Below are positions 12,758 to 27,449 of a DNA stretch of 64,000 bases, piece after piece. The DNA is from Solea solea. Lineage: Eukaryota; Chordata; Actinopteri; Pleuronectiformes; Soleidae. The notes beneath the pieces are model-generated. The model did no database searches. It saw only the letters and a program-made list of their open reading frames with translations, and was not told the DNA's origin. The DNA is taken from contig NC_081138.1 of assembly GCF_958295425.1 (NCBI RefSeq), positions 19,900,886 to 19,964,885 on the forward strand, given 5' to 3'. Positions within the stretch are counted from its first letter, which is position 1. Every line of letters begins with the position of its first letter. Both the position numbers and the translations under genes were made by a program.

Positions 12758-15700
12758 GTCATAGGTTAGTATGTCATTCAAAAAGTACAAATTACCTCAT
12801 GAAAGTCATAGTATAGTATGTTGTCTAAAATCACTAAAAAAAAGTCATTGTATAGTATGTTATTTGAAATCACTAAAACAAGTCATAGTATAGTATGTCG
12901 TCAAAAATCGGTCAAAAAAGGCATGGTATAGTATGTCGTCCAAAATCACTCAAAAAAGTCATAGTATAGTATGTCGTCAAAAATCTGTCAAAAACGTCAT
13001 AGTATAGTATGTCGCCAAAAATCGGTCAAAAAAACGTCATAGTATAGTATGTCGTCAAAAATCGGTCATAAATGTCATAGTATAGTATGTCGTACAAAAT
13101 TGGTCAAAAACGTCATAAAATAGTATGTCGTCAAAAATCAATCAAAAACGTCATAGTATAGTATGTCGTCCAAAATTGGTCAAAAACGTCATAGTATAGT
13201 ATGTCGTCCAAAATCGGTCAAAAACATCATAGTATAGTATGTCGTCCAAAATCGGTCAAAAACGTCATAGTATAGTATGTCGTCCAAAATTGGTCAAAAA
13301 CGTCATAGTATAGTATGTCGTCAAAAATCGGTCATAAATGTCATAGTATAGTATGTCGTACAAAATTGGTCAAAAACGTCATAGTATAGTATGTTGTCCC
13401 AAATCAGTCAAAAAAGTCATAGTATAGTATGTCTTCCAAAATCGGTCAAAAACGTCATAGTATAGTATGTTGTCCAAAATCAGTCAAAAACGTCATAGTA
13501 TAGTATGTCGTCAAAAATCAGTCAAAAAAGTCATAGTATAGTATGTCGTACAAAATTGGTCAAAAACGTCATAGTATAGTATGTCGTCCAAAATCGGTCA
13601 AAAACGTAATAGTATAGTATGTCGTCAAAAATCGGTCATAAATGTCATAGTATAGTATGTCGTCCAAAATCGGTCAAAAACGTCATAGTATATAGTATGT
13701 CGTCAAAAATCGGTCAAAAAAGTCATAGTATAGTAAGTCGTCCAAAAACGTCATAGTATAGTATGTCATTCACAATCGGTCAAAAACGTCATACTAAAGT
13801 ATGTCGTCAAAAATTGGTCAAAAATGTCATAGTATAGTATGTCGTCCAAAATCAGTCAAAAACATCATAGTATAGTATGTCGTCAAAAATCGGTCATAAA
13901 TGTCATAGTATAGTATGTCGTACAAAATTGGTCAAAAACGTCATAGTATAGTATGTCGTCAAAAATCGATCAAAAACGTCATAGTATAGTATGTCGTCCA
14001 AAATTGGTCAAAAACGTCATAGTATAGTATGTTGTCCCAAATCAGTCAAAAAAGTCATAGTATAGTATGTCTTCCAAAATCGGTCAAAAACGTCATAGCA
14101 TAGTATGTTGTCCCAAATCAGTCAAAAACGTCATAGTATAGTATGTCGTCAAAAATCGGTCATAAATGTCATAGTATAGTATGTCGTACAAAATTGGTCA
14201 AAAACGTCATAGTATAGTATGTCGTACAAAATTGGTCAAAAACGTCATAGTATAGTATGTCGTCAAAAATCGATCAAAAACGTCATAGTATAGTATGTCG
14301 TCCAAAATTGGTCAAAAACGTTATAGTATGTTGTCCCAAATCAGTCAAAAAGTCATAGTATAGTATGTCGTCCCAAATCAGTCAAAAACGTCATAGTATA
14401 GTATGTCTTCCAAAATTGGTCAAAAACGTCATACTAAAGTATGTCGTCAAAAATTGGTCAAAAACGTCATAGTATAGTATGTCGTCCAAAATTGGTCAAA
14501 AACGTCATAGTATAGTATGTTGTCCCAAATCAGTCAAAAAAGTCATAGTATAGTATGTCTTCCAAAATCGGTCAAAAACGTCATAGTATAGTATGTTGTC
14601 CCAAATCAGTCAAAAACGTCATAGTATAGTATGTCGTCCCAAATCAGTCAAAAAAGTCATAGTATAGTATGTCTTCCAAAATCGGTCAAAAACGTCATAG
14701 TATAGTATGTCGTCCAAAATCGGTCAAAAACGTCATAGTATAGTATGTCGTCCAAAATCGGTCAAAAACGTCATAGTATAGTATGTCGTACAAAATCGGT
14801 CAAAAACGTCATAGTATAGTATGTCGTACAAAATCGGTCAAAAACGTCATACTATAGTATGTCGTCAAAAATTGGTCAAAAACGTCATAGTATAGTATGT
14901 CATTCAAAATCGGTCAAAAACGTCAGAGTATAGTATGAAGTCCAAAATCGCTCAAAAACGTCATAGTATAGTATGTCGTCAAAAATCGGTCATAAATGTC
15001 ATAGTATAGTATGTCGTACAAAATTGGTCAAAAACGTCATAGTACAGTATGTCGTCAAAAATCGATCTGAAAAAGTCATAGTATAGTATGTCGTCCAAAA
15101 TTGGTCAAAAAAGTCATAGTATAGTATGTCGTCCAAAATTGGTCAAAAACGTCATAGTATAGTATGTCGTCCAAAACCGGTCAAAAACGTCATAGTATAG
15201 TATGTCGTCCAAAATCTGTCACAAACACCATAGTATAGTATGTCGTCCAAAATCGGTCAAAAACGTCATAGTATAGTATGTCGTCCAAAATCGGTCAAAA
15301 ACGTCATAGTATAGTATGTCGTACAAAATCGGTCAAAAACGTCATAGTATAGTATGTCGTACAAAATCGGTCAAAAACGTCATACTATAGTATGTCGTCA
15401 AAAATCGGTCAAAAACGTCATAATATAGTATGTCGTACAAAATTGGTCAAAAACGTCATAGTATAGTATGTCATTCAAAATCGGTCAAAAACGTCATAGT
15501 ATGTCGTCCAAAAATCGGTCAAAAACGTCATAGTATAGTATGTCGTCCAAAAATCGGTCAAAAACGTCATAGTATAGTATGTCGTCCAAAATCGGTCAAA
15601 AACGTCATAGTATATTATGTCGTCCAAAATCGGTCAAAAACGTCATAGTATAGTATGTCGTCCAAAATCGGTCATAAAAGTCATAGTATAGTATGTCGTC

Positions 15701-16059
15701 AAAAAACGATCAAAAACGTCATAGTATAGTATGTCGTCCAGAAATCGGTCAAAAACGTCATAGTATAGTATGTCGTCCAAAATCAGTCAAAAACGTCATA
15801 GTATAGTATGTCGTCCAAAATCGGTCAAAAACGTCATAGTATAGTATGTCGTCCAAAATCGGTCAAAAACGTCATAGTATAGTATGTCGTCAAAAATCGG
15901 TCAAAAACGTCATAGTATATAGTATGTCGTCAAAAATCGGTCAAAAAAGTCATAGTATAGTATGTCGTCCAAAAACGTCATAGTATAGTATGTCATTCAA
16001 AATCGGTCAAAAACGTCATACTAAAGTATGTCGTCAAAAATTGGTCAAAAACGTCATAG

Positions 16060-18450
16060 TATAGTATGTCGTCCAAAATTGGTCAAAAACGTCATAGTAT
16101 AGTATGTCGTCAAAAATCGGTCAAAAACGTCATACTATAGTATGTCGTCAAAAATTGGTCAAAAACGTCATAGTATAGTATGTCGTCCAAAATTGGTCAA
16201 AAACGTCATAGTATAGTATGTCGTCCAAAATTGGTCAAAAACGTCATACTATAGTATGTCGTCAAAAATCGGTCAAAAACGTCATAGTATAGTATGTCGT
16301 ACAAAATTGGTCAAAAACGTCATAGTATAGTATGTCGTCAAAAATCGGTCAAAAACGTCATAGTATAGTATGTCGTACAAAATTGGTCAAAAACGTCATA
16401 GTATAGTATGTCATTCAAAATCGGTCAAAAACGTCATAGTATGTCGTCCAAAAATCGGTCAAAAACGTCATAGTATAGTATGTCGTCCAAAAATCGGTCA
16501 AAAACGTCATAGTATAGTATGTCGTCCAAAAATCGGTCAAAAACGTCATAGTATAGTATGTCGTCCAAAATCGCTCAAAAACGTCATAGTATAGTGTGTC
16601 GTCAAAAATCGGTCATAAATGTCATAGTATAGTATGTCGTACAAAATTGGTCAAAAACGTCATAGTACAGTATGTCGTCAAAAATCGGTCAAAAAAGTCA
16701 TAGTATAGTATGTCGTCAAAAAATTGGTCAAAAACGTCATAGTATAGTATGTCGTCAAAAATCGGTCAAAAATGTCATACTATAGTATGTCGTCAAAAAT
16801 CGGTCATAAATGTCATAGTATAGTATGTTGTACAAAATTGGTCAAAAACGTCATAGTATAGTATGTCGTCCAAAATTGGTCAAAAACGTCATAGTATAGT
16901 ATGTTGTCCCAAATCAGTCAAAAAAGTCATAGTATAGTATGTCGTCAAAAATTGGTCAAAAACGTCATAGTACAGTATGTCGTCCAAAATCGCTCAAAAA
17001 CGTCATAGTATAGTATGTCGTCAAAAATCGGTCAAAAACGTCATAGTATAGTATGTCGTACAAAATTGGTCAAAAACGTCATAGTATAGTATGTCATTCA
17101 AAATCGGTCAAAAACGTCATAGTATAGTATGTCGTCCAAAAATCGGTCAAAAACGTCATAGTATAGTATGTCGTCCAAAAATCGGTCAAAAACGTCATAG
17201 TATAGTATGTCGTCCAAAAATCGGTCAAAAACGTCATAGTATAGTATGTCGTCCAAAATCGGTCAAAAACGTCATAGTATAGTGTGTCGTCAAAAATCGG
17301 TCATAAATGTCATAGTATAGTATGTCGTATAAAATTGGTCAAAAACGTCATAGTACAGTATGTCGTCAAAAATCGGTCAAAAAAGTCATAGTATAGTATG
17401 TCGTCAAAAAATTGGTCAAAAACGTCATAGTATAGTATGTCGTCAAAAATCGGTCAAAAACGTCATACTATAGTATGTCGTCAAAAATCGGTCATAAATG
17501 TCATAGTATAGTATGTTGTACAAAATTGGTCAAAAACGTCATAGTATAGTATGTCGTCCAAAATTGGTCAAAAACGTCATAGTATAGTATGTTGTCCCAA
17601 ATCAGTCAAAAAAGTCATAGTATAGTATGTCGTCAAAAATTGGTCAAAAACGTCATAGTACAGTATGTCGTCAAAAATCGATCAAAAAAGTCATAGTATA
17701 GTATGTCGTCAAAAAATTGGTCAAAAACGTCATAGTATAGTATGTCTTCCAAAATTGGTCAAAAACGTCATAGTGTAGTATGTCGTACAAAATTGGTCAA
17801 AAACTTCATACTATAGTATGTCGTCAAAAATCGGTCATAAATGTCATAGTATAGTATGTTGTACAAAATTGGTCAAAAACGTCATAGTATAGTATGTCGT
17901 CCAAAATTGGTCAAAAACGTCATAGTATAGTATGTTGTCCCAAATCAGTCAAAAAAGTCATAGTATAGTATGTCGTCAAAAAATTGGTCAAAAACGTCAT
18001 AGTATAGTATGTCTTCCAAAATTGGTCAAAAACGTCATAGTGTAGTATGTCGTACAAAATTGGTCAAAAACTTCATACTATAGTATGTCGTCAAAAATCG
18101 GTCATAAATGTCATAGTATAGTATGTTGTACAAAATTGGTCAAAAACGTCATAGTATAGTATGTCGTCCAAAATTGGTCAAAAACGTCATAGTATAGTAT
18201 GTTGTCCCAAATCAGTCAAAAAAGTCATAGTATAGTATGTCGTCAAAAATTAGTCAAAAACGTCATAGTATAGTATGTCGTCCAAAATCGGTCAAAAACG
18301 TCATAGTTTAGTCTGTCGTCCAAAATCGATCAAAAACGTCATAGTATAGTATGTCGTACAAAATTGGTCAAAAACGTCATAGTATAATATGTCGTACAAA
18401 ATTGGTCAAAAACTTCATAGTAAAGTATGTCGTCAAAAATCAGTCAAAAA
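16060..18450. repeat. Satellite higher-order block, copy 1
   Basis: The ordered series of variant units here recurs at about 21,128-23,518 with an offset of 5,068 bp. The matched landmarks are a truncated CATAGTATGTCGTCC unit (16,435 and 21,503), a run of four 39 bp units (17,091 and 22,159) and a GTTTAGTC variant (18,306 and 23,374). Only a few single-base differences were seen, for example a one-A deletion near 21,271. This shows a recent duplication of a multi-kilobase block inside the array. Confidence 0.8.
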
Positions 18451-18606
18451 CGTCATAGTACAGTATGTCGTCCAAAATCGGTCAAAAACGTCATAGTATA
18501 GTATGTCGTACAACATTGGTCAAAAACGTCATAGTATAGTATGTCGTCCAAAATTGGTCAAAAACATCATAGTATAGTATGTCGTCCAAAATAGTATAGT
18601 TTGTCA

Positions 18607-18747
18607 TTAATTTTATACCTATACCCTTCAGTATTGCAGAATTTCTTTGTTCCAGCCAGGGTTTGAACATGGGTCTTCCAGGTGAAAGGCCTGAGTGCTA
18701 ACCACTACACCAACCTTGTTGTACTAAAAGTCATTAGTTCATCATCC
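18607..18747 (-). mobile_element. tRNA-derived SINE-like cassette in satellite, copy 1 (type A)
   Basis: A 141 bp non-satellite insert. Read on the minus strand it has an RNA polymerase III box A (TGGTGTAGTGGTTAGC), an anticodon-stem-like CAGGCCTTTCACCTG and a box B (GTTCAAACCC). A TGGCTGGAAC acceptor-like end follows, and then a short non-tRNA tail ending GGTATAGGTATAA. The 5' acceptor strand does not pair, so it is not a functional tRNA. The flanks GTCATTAATT (18,603-18,612) and GTCATTAGTT (18,730-18,739) match at 9 of 10 positions and may be the original target-site duplication. Type A has GCAGAATTT and CATCATCC. Confidence 0.75.
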
Positions 18748-20949
18748 TATAGTATGTTGTTCAAAATCGGTCAAAAAAGTCATAGTATAGTATGTCGTCA
18801 AAAATCGGTCAAAAAAGTCATAGTATAGTATGTCGTATAAAATTGGTCAAAAACGTCATAGTATAGTATGTCATTCAAAATCGGTCAAAAACGTCATAGT
18901 ATAGTATGTCATCAAAAATCTGTCAAAAACGTCATAGTATAGTATGTCGTCCAAAAATCGGTCAAAAACGTCATAGTATAGTATGTCGTCCAAAAATCGG
19001 TCAAAAACGTCATAGTATAGTATGTCGTCCAAAATCGGTCAAAAACGTCATAGTATAGTGTGTCGTCAAAAATCGGTCATAAATGTCATAGTATAGTATG
19101 TCGTATAAAATTGGTCAAAAACGTCATAGTACAGTATGTCGTCAAAAATCGGTCAAAAAAGTCATAGTATAGTATGTCGTCAAAAAATTGGTCAAAAACG
19201 TCATAGTATAGTATGTCGTCAAAAATCGGTCAAAAACGTCATACTATAGTATGTCGTCAAAAATCGGTCATAAATGTCATAGTATAGTATGTTGTACAAA
19301 ATTGGTCAAAAACGTCATAGTATAGTATGTCGTCCAAAATTGGTCAAAAACGTCATAGTATAGTATGTTGTCCCAAATCAGTCAAAAAAGTCATAGTATA
19401 GTATGTCGTCAAAAATTGGTCAAAAACGTCATAGTACAGTATGTCGTACAAAATTGGTCAAAAACGTCATAGTACAGTATGTCGTCAAAAATCGGTCAAA
19501 AAAGTCATAGTATAGTATGTCGTCAAAAAATTGGTCAAAAACGTCATAGTATAGTATGTCGTCAAAAATCGGTCAAAAATGTCATACTATAGTATGTCGT
19601 CAAAAATCGGTCATAAATGTCATAGTATAGTATGTTGTACAAAATTGGTCAAAAACGTCATAGTATAGTATGTCGTCCAAAATTGGTCAAAAACGTCATA
19701 GTATAGTATGTTGTCCCAAATCAGTCAAAAAAGTCATAGTATAGTATGTCGTCAAAAATTGGTCAAAAACGTCATAGTACAGTATGTCGTCCAAAATCGC
19801 TCAAAAACGTCATAGTATAGTATGTCATCAAAAATCGGTCAAAAACGTCATAGTATAGTATGTCGTCCAAAAATCGGTCAAAAACGTCATAGTATAGTAT
19901 GTCGTCCAAAAATCGGTCAAAAACGTCATAGTATAGTATGTCGTCCAAAAATCGGTCAAAAACGTCATAGTATAGTATGTCGTCCAAAATCGGTCAAAAA
20001 CGTCATAGTATAGTATGTCGTCAAAAATCGGTCAAAAACGTCATAGTATAGTGTGTCGTCCAAAAATCGGTCAAAAACGTCATAGTATAGTATGTCGTCC
20101 AAAAACCGGTCAAAAACGTCATAGTATAGTATGTCGTCCAAAATCGGTCAAAAACGTCATAGTATAGTATGTCGTCCAAAATCGGTCAAAAACGTCATAG
20201 TATAGTATGTCGTCCAAAATCGGTCAAAAACGTCATAGTATAGTATGTCGTCAAAAATCGGTCAAAAACGTCATAGTATAGTATGTCGTCAAAAATTGGT
20301 CAAAAACGTCATAGTATAGTATGTCGTCAAAAATCGGTCAAAAACGTCATAGTATAGTATGTCGTCAAAAATTGGTCAAAAACGTCATAGTATAGTATGT
20401 CGTCCAAAATTGGTCAAAAACGTCATAGTATAGTATGTCGTCCAAAATCGGTCAAAAACGTCATAGTATAGTATGTCATCCAAAATCGGTCATAAAAGTC
20501 ATAGTATAGTATGTCGTCAAAAAACGATCAAAAACGTCATAGTATAGTATGTCGTCCAGAAATCGGTCAAAAACGTCATAGTATAGTATGTCGTCCAAAA
20601 TCGGTCAAAAACGTCATAGTATAGTATGTCGTCCAAAATCGGTCAAAAACGTCATAGTATAGTATGTCGTCCAAAATCGGTCAAAAACGTCATAGTATAG
20701 TATGTCGTCAAAAATCGGTCAAAAACGTCATAGTATATAGTATGTCGTCAAAAATCGGTCAAAAAAGTCATAGTATAGTATGTCGTCCAAAAACGTCATA
20801 GTATAGTATGTCATTCAAAATCGGTCAAAAACGTCATACTAAAGTATGTCGTCAAAAATTGGTCAAAAACGTCATAGTATAGTATGTCGTCCAAAATTGG
20901 TCAAAAACATCATAGTATAGTATGTCGTCCAAAATAGTATAGTTTGTCA

Positions 20950-21090
20950 TTAATTTTATACCTATACCCTTCAGTATTGCAGAGTTTCTTTGTTCCAGCC
21001 AGGGTTTGAACATGGGTCTTCCAGGTGAAAGGCCTGAGTGCTAACCACTACACCAACCTTGTTGTACTAAAAGTCATTAGTTCATCATGC
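20950..21090 (-). mobile_element. tRNA-derived SINE-like cassette in satellite, copy 2 (type B)
   Basis: Same 141 bp cassette, with the same satellite flanks as copy 1. It differs by GCAGAGTTT instead of GCAGAATTT and CATCATGC instead of CATCATCC. Identical junctions mean it arose by duplication of satellite plus cassette, not by a second insertion. Confidence 0.75.
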
Positions 21091-21127
21091 TATAGTATGT
21101 TGTTCAAAATCGGTCAAAAAAGTCATA

Positions 21128-23518
21128 GTATAGTATGTCGTCCAAAATTGGTCAAAAACGTCATAGTATAGTATGTCGTCAAAAATCGGTCAAAAACGTC
21201 ATACTATAGTATGTCGTCAAAAATTGGTCAAAAACGTCATAGTATAGTATGTCGTCCAAAATTGGTCAAAACGTCATAGTATAGTATGTCGTCCAAAATT
21301 GGTCAAAAACGTCATACTATAGTATGTCGTCAAAAATCGGTCAAAAACGTCATAGTATAGTATGTCGTACAAAATTGGTCAAAAACGTCATAGTATAGTA
21401 TGTCGTCAAAAATCGGTCAAAAACGTCATAGTATAGTATGTCGTACAAAATTGGTCAAAAACGTCATAGTATAGTATGTCATTCAAAATCGGTCAAAAAC
21501 GTCATAGTATGTCGTCCAAAAATCGGTCAAAAACGTCATAGTATAGTATGTCGTCCAAAAATCGGTCAAAAACGTCATAGTATAGTATGTCGTCCAAAAA
21601 TCGGTCAAAAACGTCATAGTATAGTATGTCGTCCAAAATCGCTCAAAAACGTCATAGTATAGTGTGTCGTCAAAAATCGGTCATAAATGTCATAGTATAG
21701 TATGTCGTACAAAATTGGTCAAAAACGTCATAGTACAGTATGTCGTCAAAAATCGGTCAAAAAAGTCATAGTATAGTATGTCGTCAAAAAATTGGTCAAA
21801 AACGTCATAGTATAGTATGTCGTCAAAAATCGGTCAAAAATGTCATACTATAGTATGTCGTCAAAAATCGGTCATAAATGTCATAGTATAGTATGTTGTA
21901 CAAAATTGGTCAAAAACGTCATAGTATAGTATGTCGTCCAAAATTGGTCAAAAACGTCATAGTATAGTATGTTGTCCCAAATCAGTCAAAAAAGTCATAG
22001 TATAGTATGTCGTCAAAAATTGGTCAAAAACGTCATAGTACAGTATGTCGTCCAAAATCGCTCAAAAACGTCATAGTATAGTATGTCGTCAAAAATCGGT
22101 CAAAAACGTCATAGTATAGTATGTCGTACAAAATTGGTCAAAAACGTCATAGTATAGTATGTCATTCAAAATCGGTCAAAAACGTCATAGTATAGTATGT
22201 CGTCCAAAAATCGGTCAAAAACGTCATAGTATAGTATGTCGTCCAAAAATCGGTCAAAAACGTCATAGTATAGTATGTCGTCCAAAAATCGGTCAAAAAC
22301 GTCATAGTATAGTATGTCGTCCAAAATCGGTCAAAAACGTCATAGTATAGTGTGTCGTCAAAAATCGGTCATAAATGTCATAGTATAGTATGTCGTATAA
22401 AATTGGTCAAAAACGTCATAGTACAGTATGTCGTCAAAAATCGGTCAAAAAAGTCATAGTATAGTATGTCGTCAAAAAATTGGTCAAAAACGTCATAGTA
22501 TAGTATGTCGTCAAAAATCGGTCAAAAACGTCATACTATAGTATGTCGTCAAAAATCGGTCATAAATGTCATAGTATAGTATGTTGTACAAAATTGGTCA
22601 AAAACGTCATAGTATAGTATGTCGTCCAAAATTGGTCAAAAACGTCATAGTATAGTATGTTGTCCCAAATCAGTCAAAAAAGTCATAGTATAGTATGTCG
22701 TCAAAAATTGGTCAAAAACGTCATAGTACAGTATGTCGTCAAAAATCGATCAAAAAAGTCATAGTATAGTATGTCGTCAAAAAATTGGTCAAAAACGTCA
22801 TAGTATAGTATGTCTTCCAAAATTGGTCAAAAACGTCATAGTGTAGTATGTCGTACAAAATTGGTCAAAAACTTCATACTATAGTATGTCGTCAAAAATC
22901 GGTCATAAATGTCATAGTATAGTATGTTGTACAAAATTGGTCAAAAACGTCATAGTATAGTATGTCGTCCAAAATTGGTCAAAAACGTCATAGTATAGTA
23001 TGTTGTCCCAAATCAGTCAAAAAAGTCAAAGTATAGTATGTCGTCAAAAAATTGGTCAAAAACGTCATAGTATAGTATGTCTTCCAAAATTGGTCAAAAA
23101 CGTCATAGTGTAGTATGTCGTACAAAATTGGTCAAAAACTTCATACTATAGTATGTCGTCAAAAATCGGTCATAAATGTCATAGTATAGTATGTTGTACA
23201 AAATTGGTCAAAAACGTCATAGTATAGTATGTCGTCCAAAATTGGTCAAAAACGTCATAGTATAGTATGTTGTCCCAAATCAGTCAAAAAAGTCATAGTA
23301 TAGTATGTCGTCAAAAATTAGTCAAAAACGTCATAGTATAGTATGTCGTCCAAAATCGGTCAAAAACGTCATAGTTTAGTCAGTCGTCCAAAATCGATCA
23401 AAAACGTCATAGTATAGTATGTCGTACAAAATTGGTCAAAAACGTCATAGTATAATATGTCGTACAAAATTGGTCAAAAACTTCATAGTAAAGTATGTCG
23501 TCAAAAATCAGTCAAAAA
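21128..23518. repeat. Satellite higher-order block, copy 2
   Basis: Partner of the block at 16,060-18,450 (offset 5,068 bp). It starts immediately after a SINE cassette of the B subtype, whereas copy 1 has no cassette at its left edge. Its 3' part is itself included in the 1,602 bp tandem higher-order repeat that begins at 22,159. Confidence 0.8.
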
Positions 23519-25324
23519 CGTCATAGTATAGTATGTCGTCCAAAATTGGTCAAAAACGTCATAGTATAGTATGTTGTCCCAAATCAGTCAAAAAAGTCAT
23601 AGTATAGTATGTCGTCAAAAATTGGTCAAAAACGTCATAGTACAGTATATCGTCCAAAATCGCTCAAAAACGTCATAGTATAGTATGTCGTCAAAAATCG
23701 GTCAAAAACGTCATAGTATAGTATGTCGTACAAAATTGGTCAAAAACGTCATAGTATAGTATGTCATTCAAAATCGGTCAAAAACGTCATAGTATAGTAT
23801 GTCGTCCAAAAATCGGTCAAAAACGTCATAGTATAGTATGTCGTCCAAAAATCGGTCAAAAACGTCATAGTATAGTATGTCGTCCAAAAATCGGTCAAAA
23901 ACGTCATAGTATAGTATGTCGTCCAAAATCGGTCAAAAACGTCATAGTATAGTGTGTCGTCAAAAATCGGTCATAAATGTCATAGTATAGTATGTCGTAT
24001 AAAATTGGTCAAAAACGTCATAGTACAGTATGTCGTCAAAAATCGGTCAAAAAAGTCATAGTATAGTATGTCGTCAAAAAATTGGTCAAAAACGTCATAG
24101 TATAGTATGTCGTCAAAAATCGGTCAAAAACGTCATACTATAGTATGTCGTCAAAAATCGGTCATAAATGTCATAGTATAGTATGTTGTACAAAATTGGT
24201 CAAAAACGTCATAGTATAGTATGTCGTCCAAAATTGGTCAAAAACGTCATAGTATAGTATGTTGTCCCAAATCAGTCAAAAAAGTCATAGTATAGTATGT
24301 CGTCAAAAATTGGTCAAAAACGTCATAGTACAGTATGTCGTCAAAAATCGATCAAAAAAGTCATAGTATAGTATGTCGTCAAAAAATTGGTCAAAAACGT
24401 CATAGTATAGTATGTCTTCCAAAATTGGTCAAAAACGTCATAGTGTAGTATGTCGTACAAAATTGGTCAAAAACTTCATACTATAGTATGTCGTCAAAAA
24501 TCGGTCATAAATGTCATAGTATAGTATGTTGTACAAAATTGGTCAAAAACGTCATAGTATAGTATGTCGTCCAAAATTGGTCAAAAACGTCATAGTATAG
24601 TATGTTGTCCCAAATCAGTCAAAAAAGTCATAGTATAGTATGTCGTCAAAAAATTGGTCAAAAACGTCATAGTATAGTATGTCTTCCAAAATTGGTCAAA
24701 AACGTCATAGTGTAGTATGTCGTACAAAATTGGTCAAAAACTTCATACTATAGTATGTCGTCAAAAATCGGTCATAAATGTCATAGTATAGTATGTTGTA
24801 CAAAATTGGTCAAAAACGTCATAGTATAGTATGTCGTCCAAAATTGGTCAAAAACGTCATAGTATAGTATGTTGTCCCAAATCAGTCAAAAAAGTCATAG
24901 TATAGTATGTCGTCAAAAATTAGTCAAAAACGTCATAGTATAGTATGTCGTCCAAAATCGGTCAAAAACGTCATAGTTTAGTCAGTCGTCCAAAATCGAT
25001 CAAAAACGTCATAGTATAGTATGTCGTACAAAATTGGTCAAAAACGTCATAGTATAATATGTCGTACAAAATTGGTCAAAAACTTCATAGTAAAGTATGT
25101 CGTCAAAAATCAGTCAAAAACGTCATAGTATAGTATGTCGTCCAAAATTGGTCAAAAACGTCATAGTATAGTATGTTGTCCCAAATCAGTCAAAAAAGTC
25201 ATAGTATAGTATGTCGTCAAAAATTGGTCAAAAACGTCATAGTACAGTATATCGTCCAAAATCGCTCAAAAACGTCATAGTATAGTATGTCGTACAAAAT
25301 TGGTCAAAAACGTCATAGTATAGT
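22159..25324. repeat. 1.6 kb tandem higher-order repeat inside the satellite
   Basis: The segment 22,159-23,760 is repeated directly as 23,761-25,324. Landmarks are 1,602 bp apart: the four-unit 39 bp run, GTTTAGTCAGTC at 23,374 and 24,976, and GTACAGTATATCG near 23,640 and 25,242. The second copy lacks one 38 bp unit near its end. A third, shorter copy follows, with the same GTTTAGTCAGTC landmark at 25,775 (799 bp later). Confidence 0.75.
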
Positions 25325-27449
25325 ATGTCATTCAAAATCGGTCAAAAACGTCATAGTATAGTATGTCGTCCAAAATTGGTCAAAAACGTCATAGTATAGT
25401 ATGTTGTCCCAAATCAGTCAAAAAAGTCATAGTATAGTATGTCGTCAAAAAATTGGTCAAAAACGTCATAGTATAGTATGTCTTCCAAAATTGGTCAAAA
25501 ACGTCATAGTGTAGTATGTCGTACAAAATTGGTCAAAAACTTCATACTATAGTATGTCGTCAAAAATCGGTCATAAATGTCATAGTATAGTATGTTGTAC
25601 AAAATTGGTCAAAAACGTCATAGTATAGTATGTCGTCCAAAATTGGTCAAAAACGTCATAGTATAGTATGTTGTCCCAAATCAGTCAAAAAAGTCATAGT
25701 ATAGTATGTCGTCAAAAATTAGTCAAAAACGTCATAGTATAGTATGTCGTCCAAAATCGGTCAAAAACGTCATAGTTTAGTCAGTCGTCCAAAATCGATC
25801 AAAAACGTCATAGTATAGTATGTCGTACAAAATTGGTCAAAAACGTCATAGTATAATATGTCGTACAAAATTGGTCAAAAACTTCATAGTAAAGTATGTC
25901 GTCAAAAATCAGTCAAAAACGTCATAGTATAGTATGTCGTCCAAAATTGGTCAAAAACGTCATAGTATAGTATGTTGTCCCAAATCAGTCAAAAAAGTCA
26001 TAGTATAGTATGTCGTCAAAAATTGGTCAAAAACGTCATAGTACAGTATATCGTCCAAAATCGCTCAAAAACGTCATAGTATAGTATGTCGTACAAAATT
26101 GGTCAAAAACGTCATAGTATAGTATGTCATTCAAAATCGGTCAAAAACGTCATAGTATAGTATGTCGTCCAAAAATCGGTCAAAAACGTCATAGTATAGT
26201 ATGTCGTCCAAAAATCGGTCAAAAACGTCATAGTATAGTATGTCGTCCAAAAATCGGTCAAAAACGTCATAGTATAGTATGTCGTCCAAAATCGGTCAAA
26301 AACGTCATAGTATAGTGTGTCGTCAAAAATCGGTCATAAATGTCATAGTATAGTATGTCGTATAAAATTGGTCAAAAACGTCATAGTACAGTATGTCGTC
26401 AAAAATCGGTCAAAAAAGTCATAGTATAGTATGTCGTCAAAAAATTGGTCAAAAACGTCATAGTATAGTATGTCGTCAAAAATCGGTCAAAAACGTCATA
26501 CTATAGTATGTCGTCAAAAATCGGTCATAAATGTCATAGTATAGTATGTTGTACAAAATTGGTCAAAAACGTCATAGTATAGTATGTCGTCCAAAATTGG
26601 TCAAAAACGTCATAGTATAGTATGTTGTCCCAAATCAGTCAAAAAAGTCATAGTATAGTATGTCGTCAAAAATTGGTCAAAAACGTCATAGTACAGTATG
26701 TCGTCAAAAATCGATCAAAAAAGTCATAGTATAGTATGTCGTCAAAAAATTGGTCAAAAACGTCATAGTATAGTATGTCTTCCAAAATTGGTCAAAAACG
26801 TCATAGTGTAGTATGTCGTACAAAATTGGTCAAAAACTTCATACTATAGTATGTCGTCAAAAATCGGTCATAAATGTCATAGTATAGTATGTTGTACAAA
26901 ATTGGTCAAAAACGTCATAGTATAGTATGTCGTCCAAAATTGGTCAAAAACGTCATAGTATAGTATGTTGTCCCAAATCAGTCAAAAAAGTCATAGTATA
27001 GTATGTCGTCAAAAAATTGGTCAAAAACGTCATAGTATAGTATGTCTTCCAAAATTGGTCAAAAACGTCATAGTGTAGTATGTCGTACAAAATTGGTCAA
27101 AAACTTCATACTATAGTATGTCGTCAAAAATCGGTCATAAATGTCATAGTATAGTATGTTGTACAAAATTGGTCAAAAACGTCATAGTATAGTATGTCGT
27201 CCAAAATTGGTCAAAAACGTCATAGTATAGTATGTTGTCCCAAATCAGTCAAAAAAGTCATAGTATAGTATGTCGTCAAAAATTAGTCAAAAACGTCATA
27301 GTACAGTATGTCGTCCAAAATCGGTCAAAAACGTCATAGTATAGTATGTCGTACAACATTGGTCAAAAACGTCATAGTATAGTATGTCGTCCAAAATTGG
27401 TCAAAAACATCATAGTATAGTATGTCGTCCAAAATAGTATAGTTTGTCA

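Noticed and set aside
18648..18723. Functional tRNA genes (six copies) on the minus strand
   Set aside because: The acceptor stem does not pair, the T-stem has a mismatch and the anticodon loop lacks the expected U33 when the stem is paired. It looks like a SINE head.
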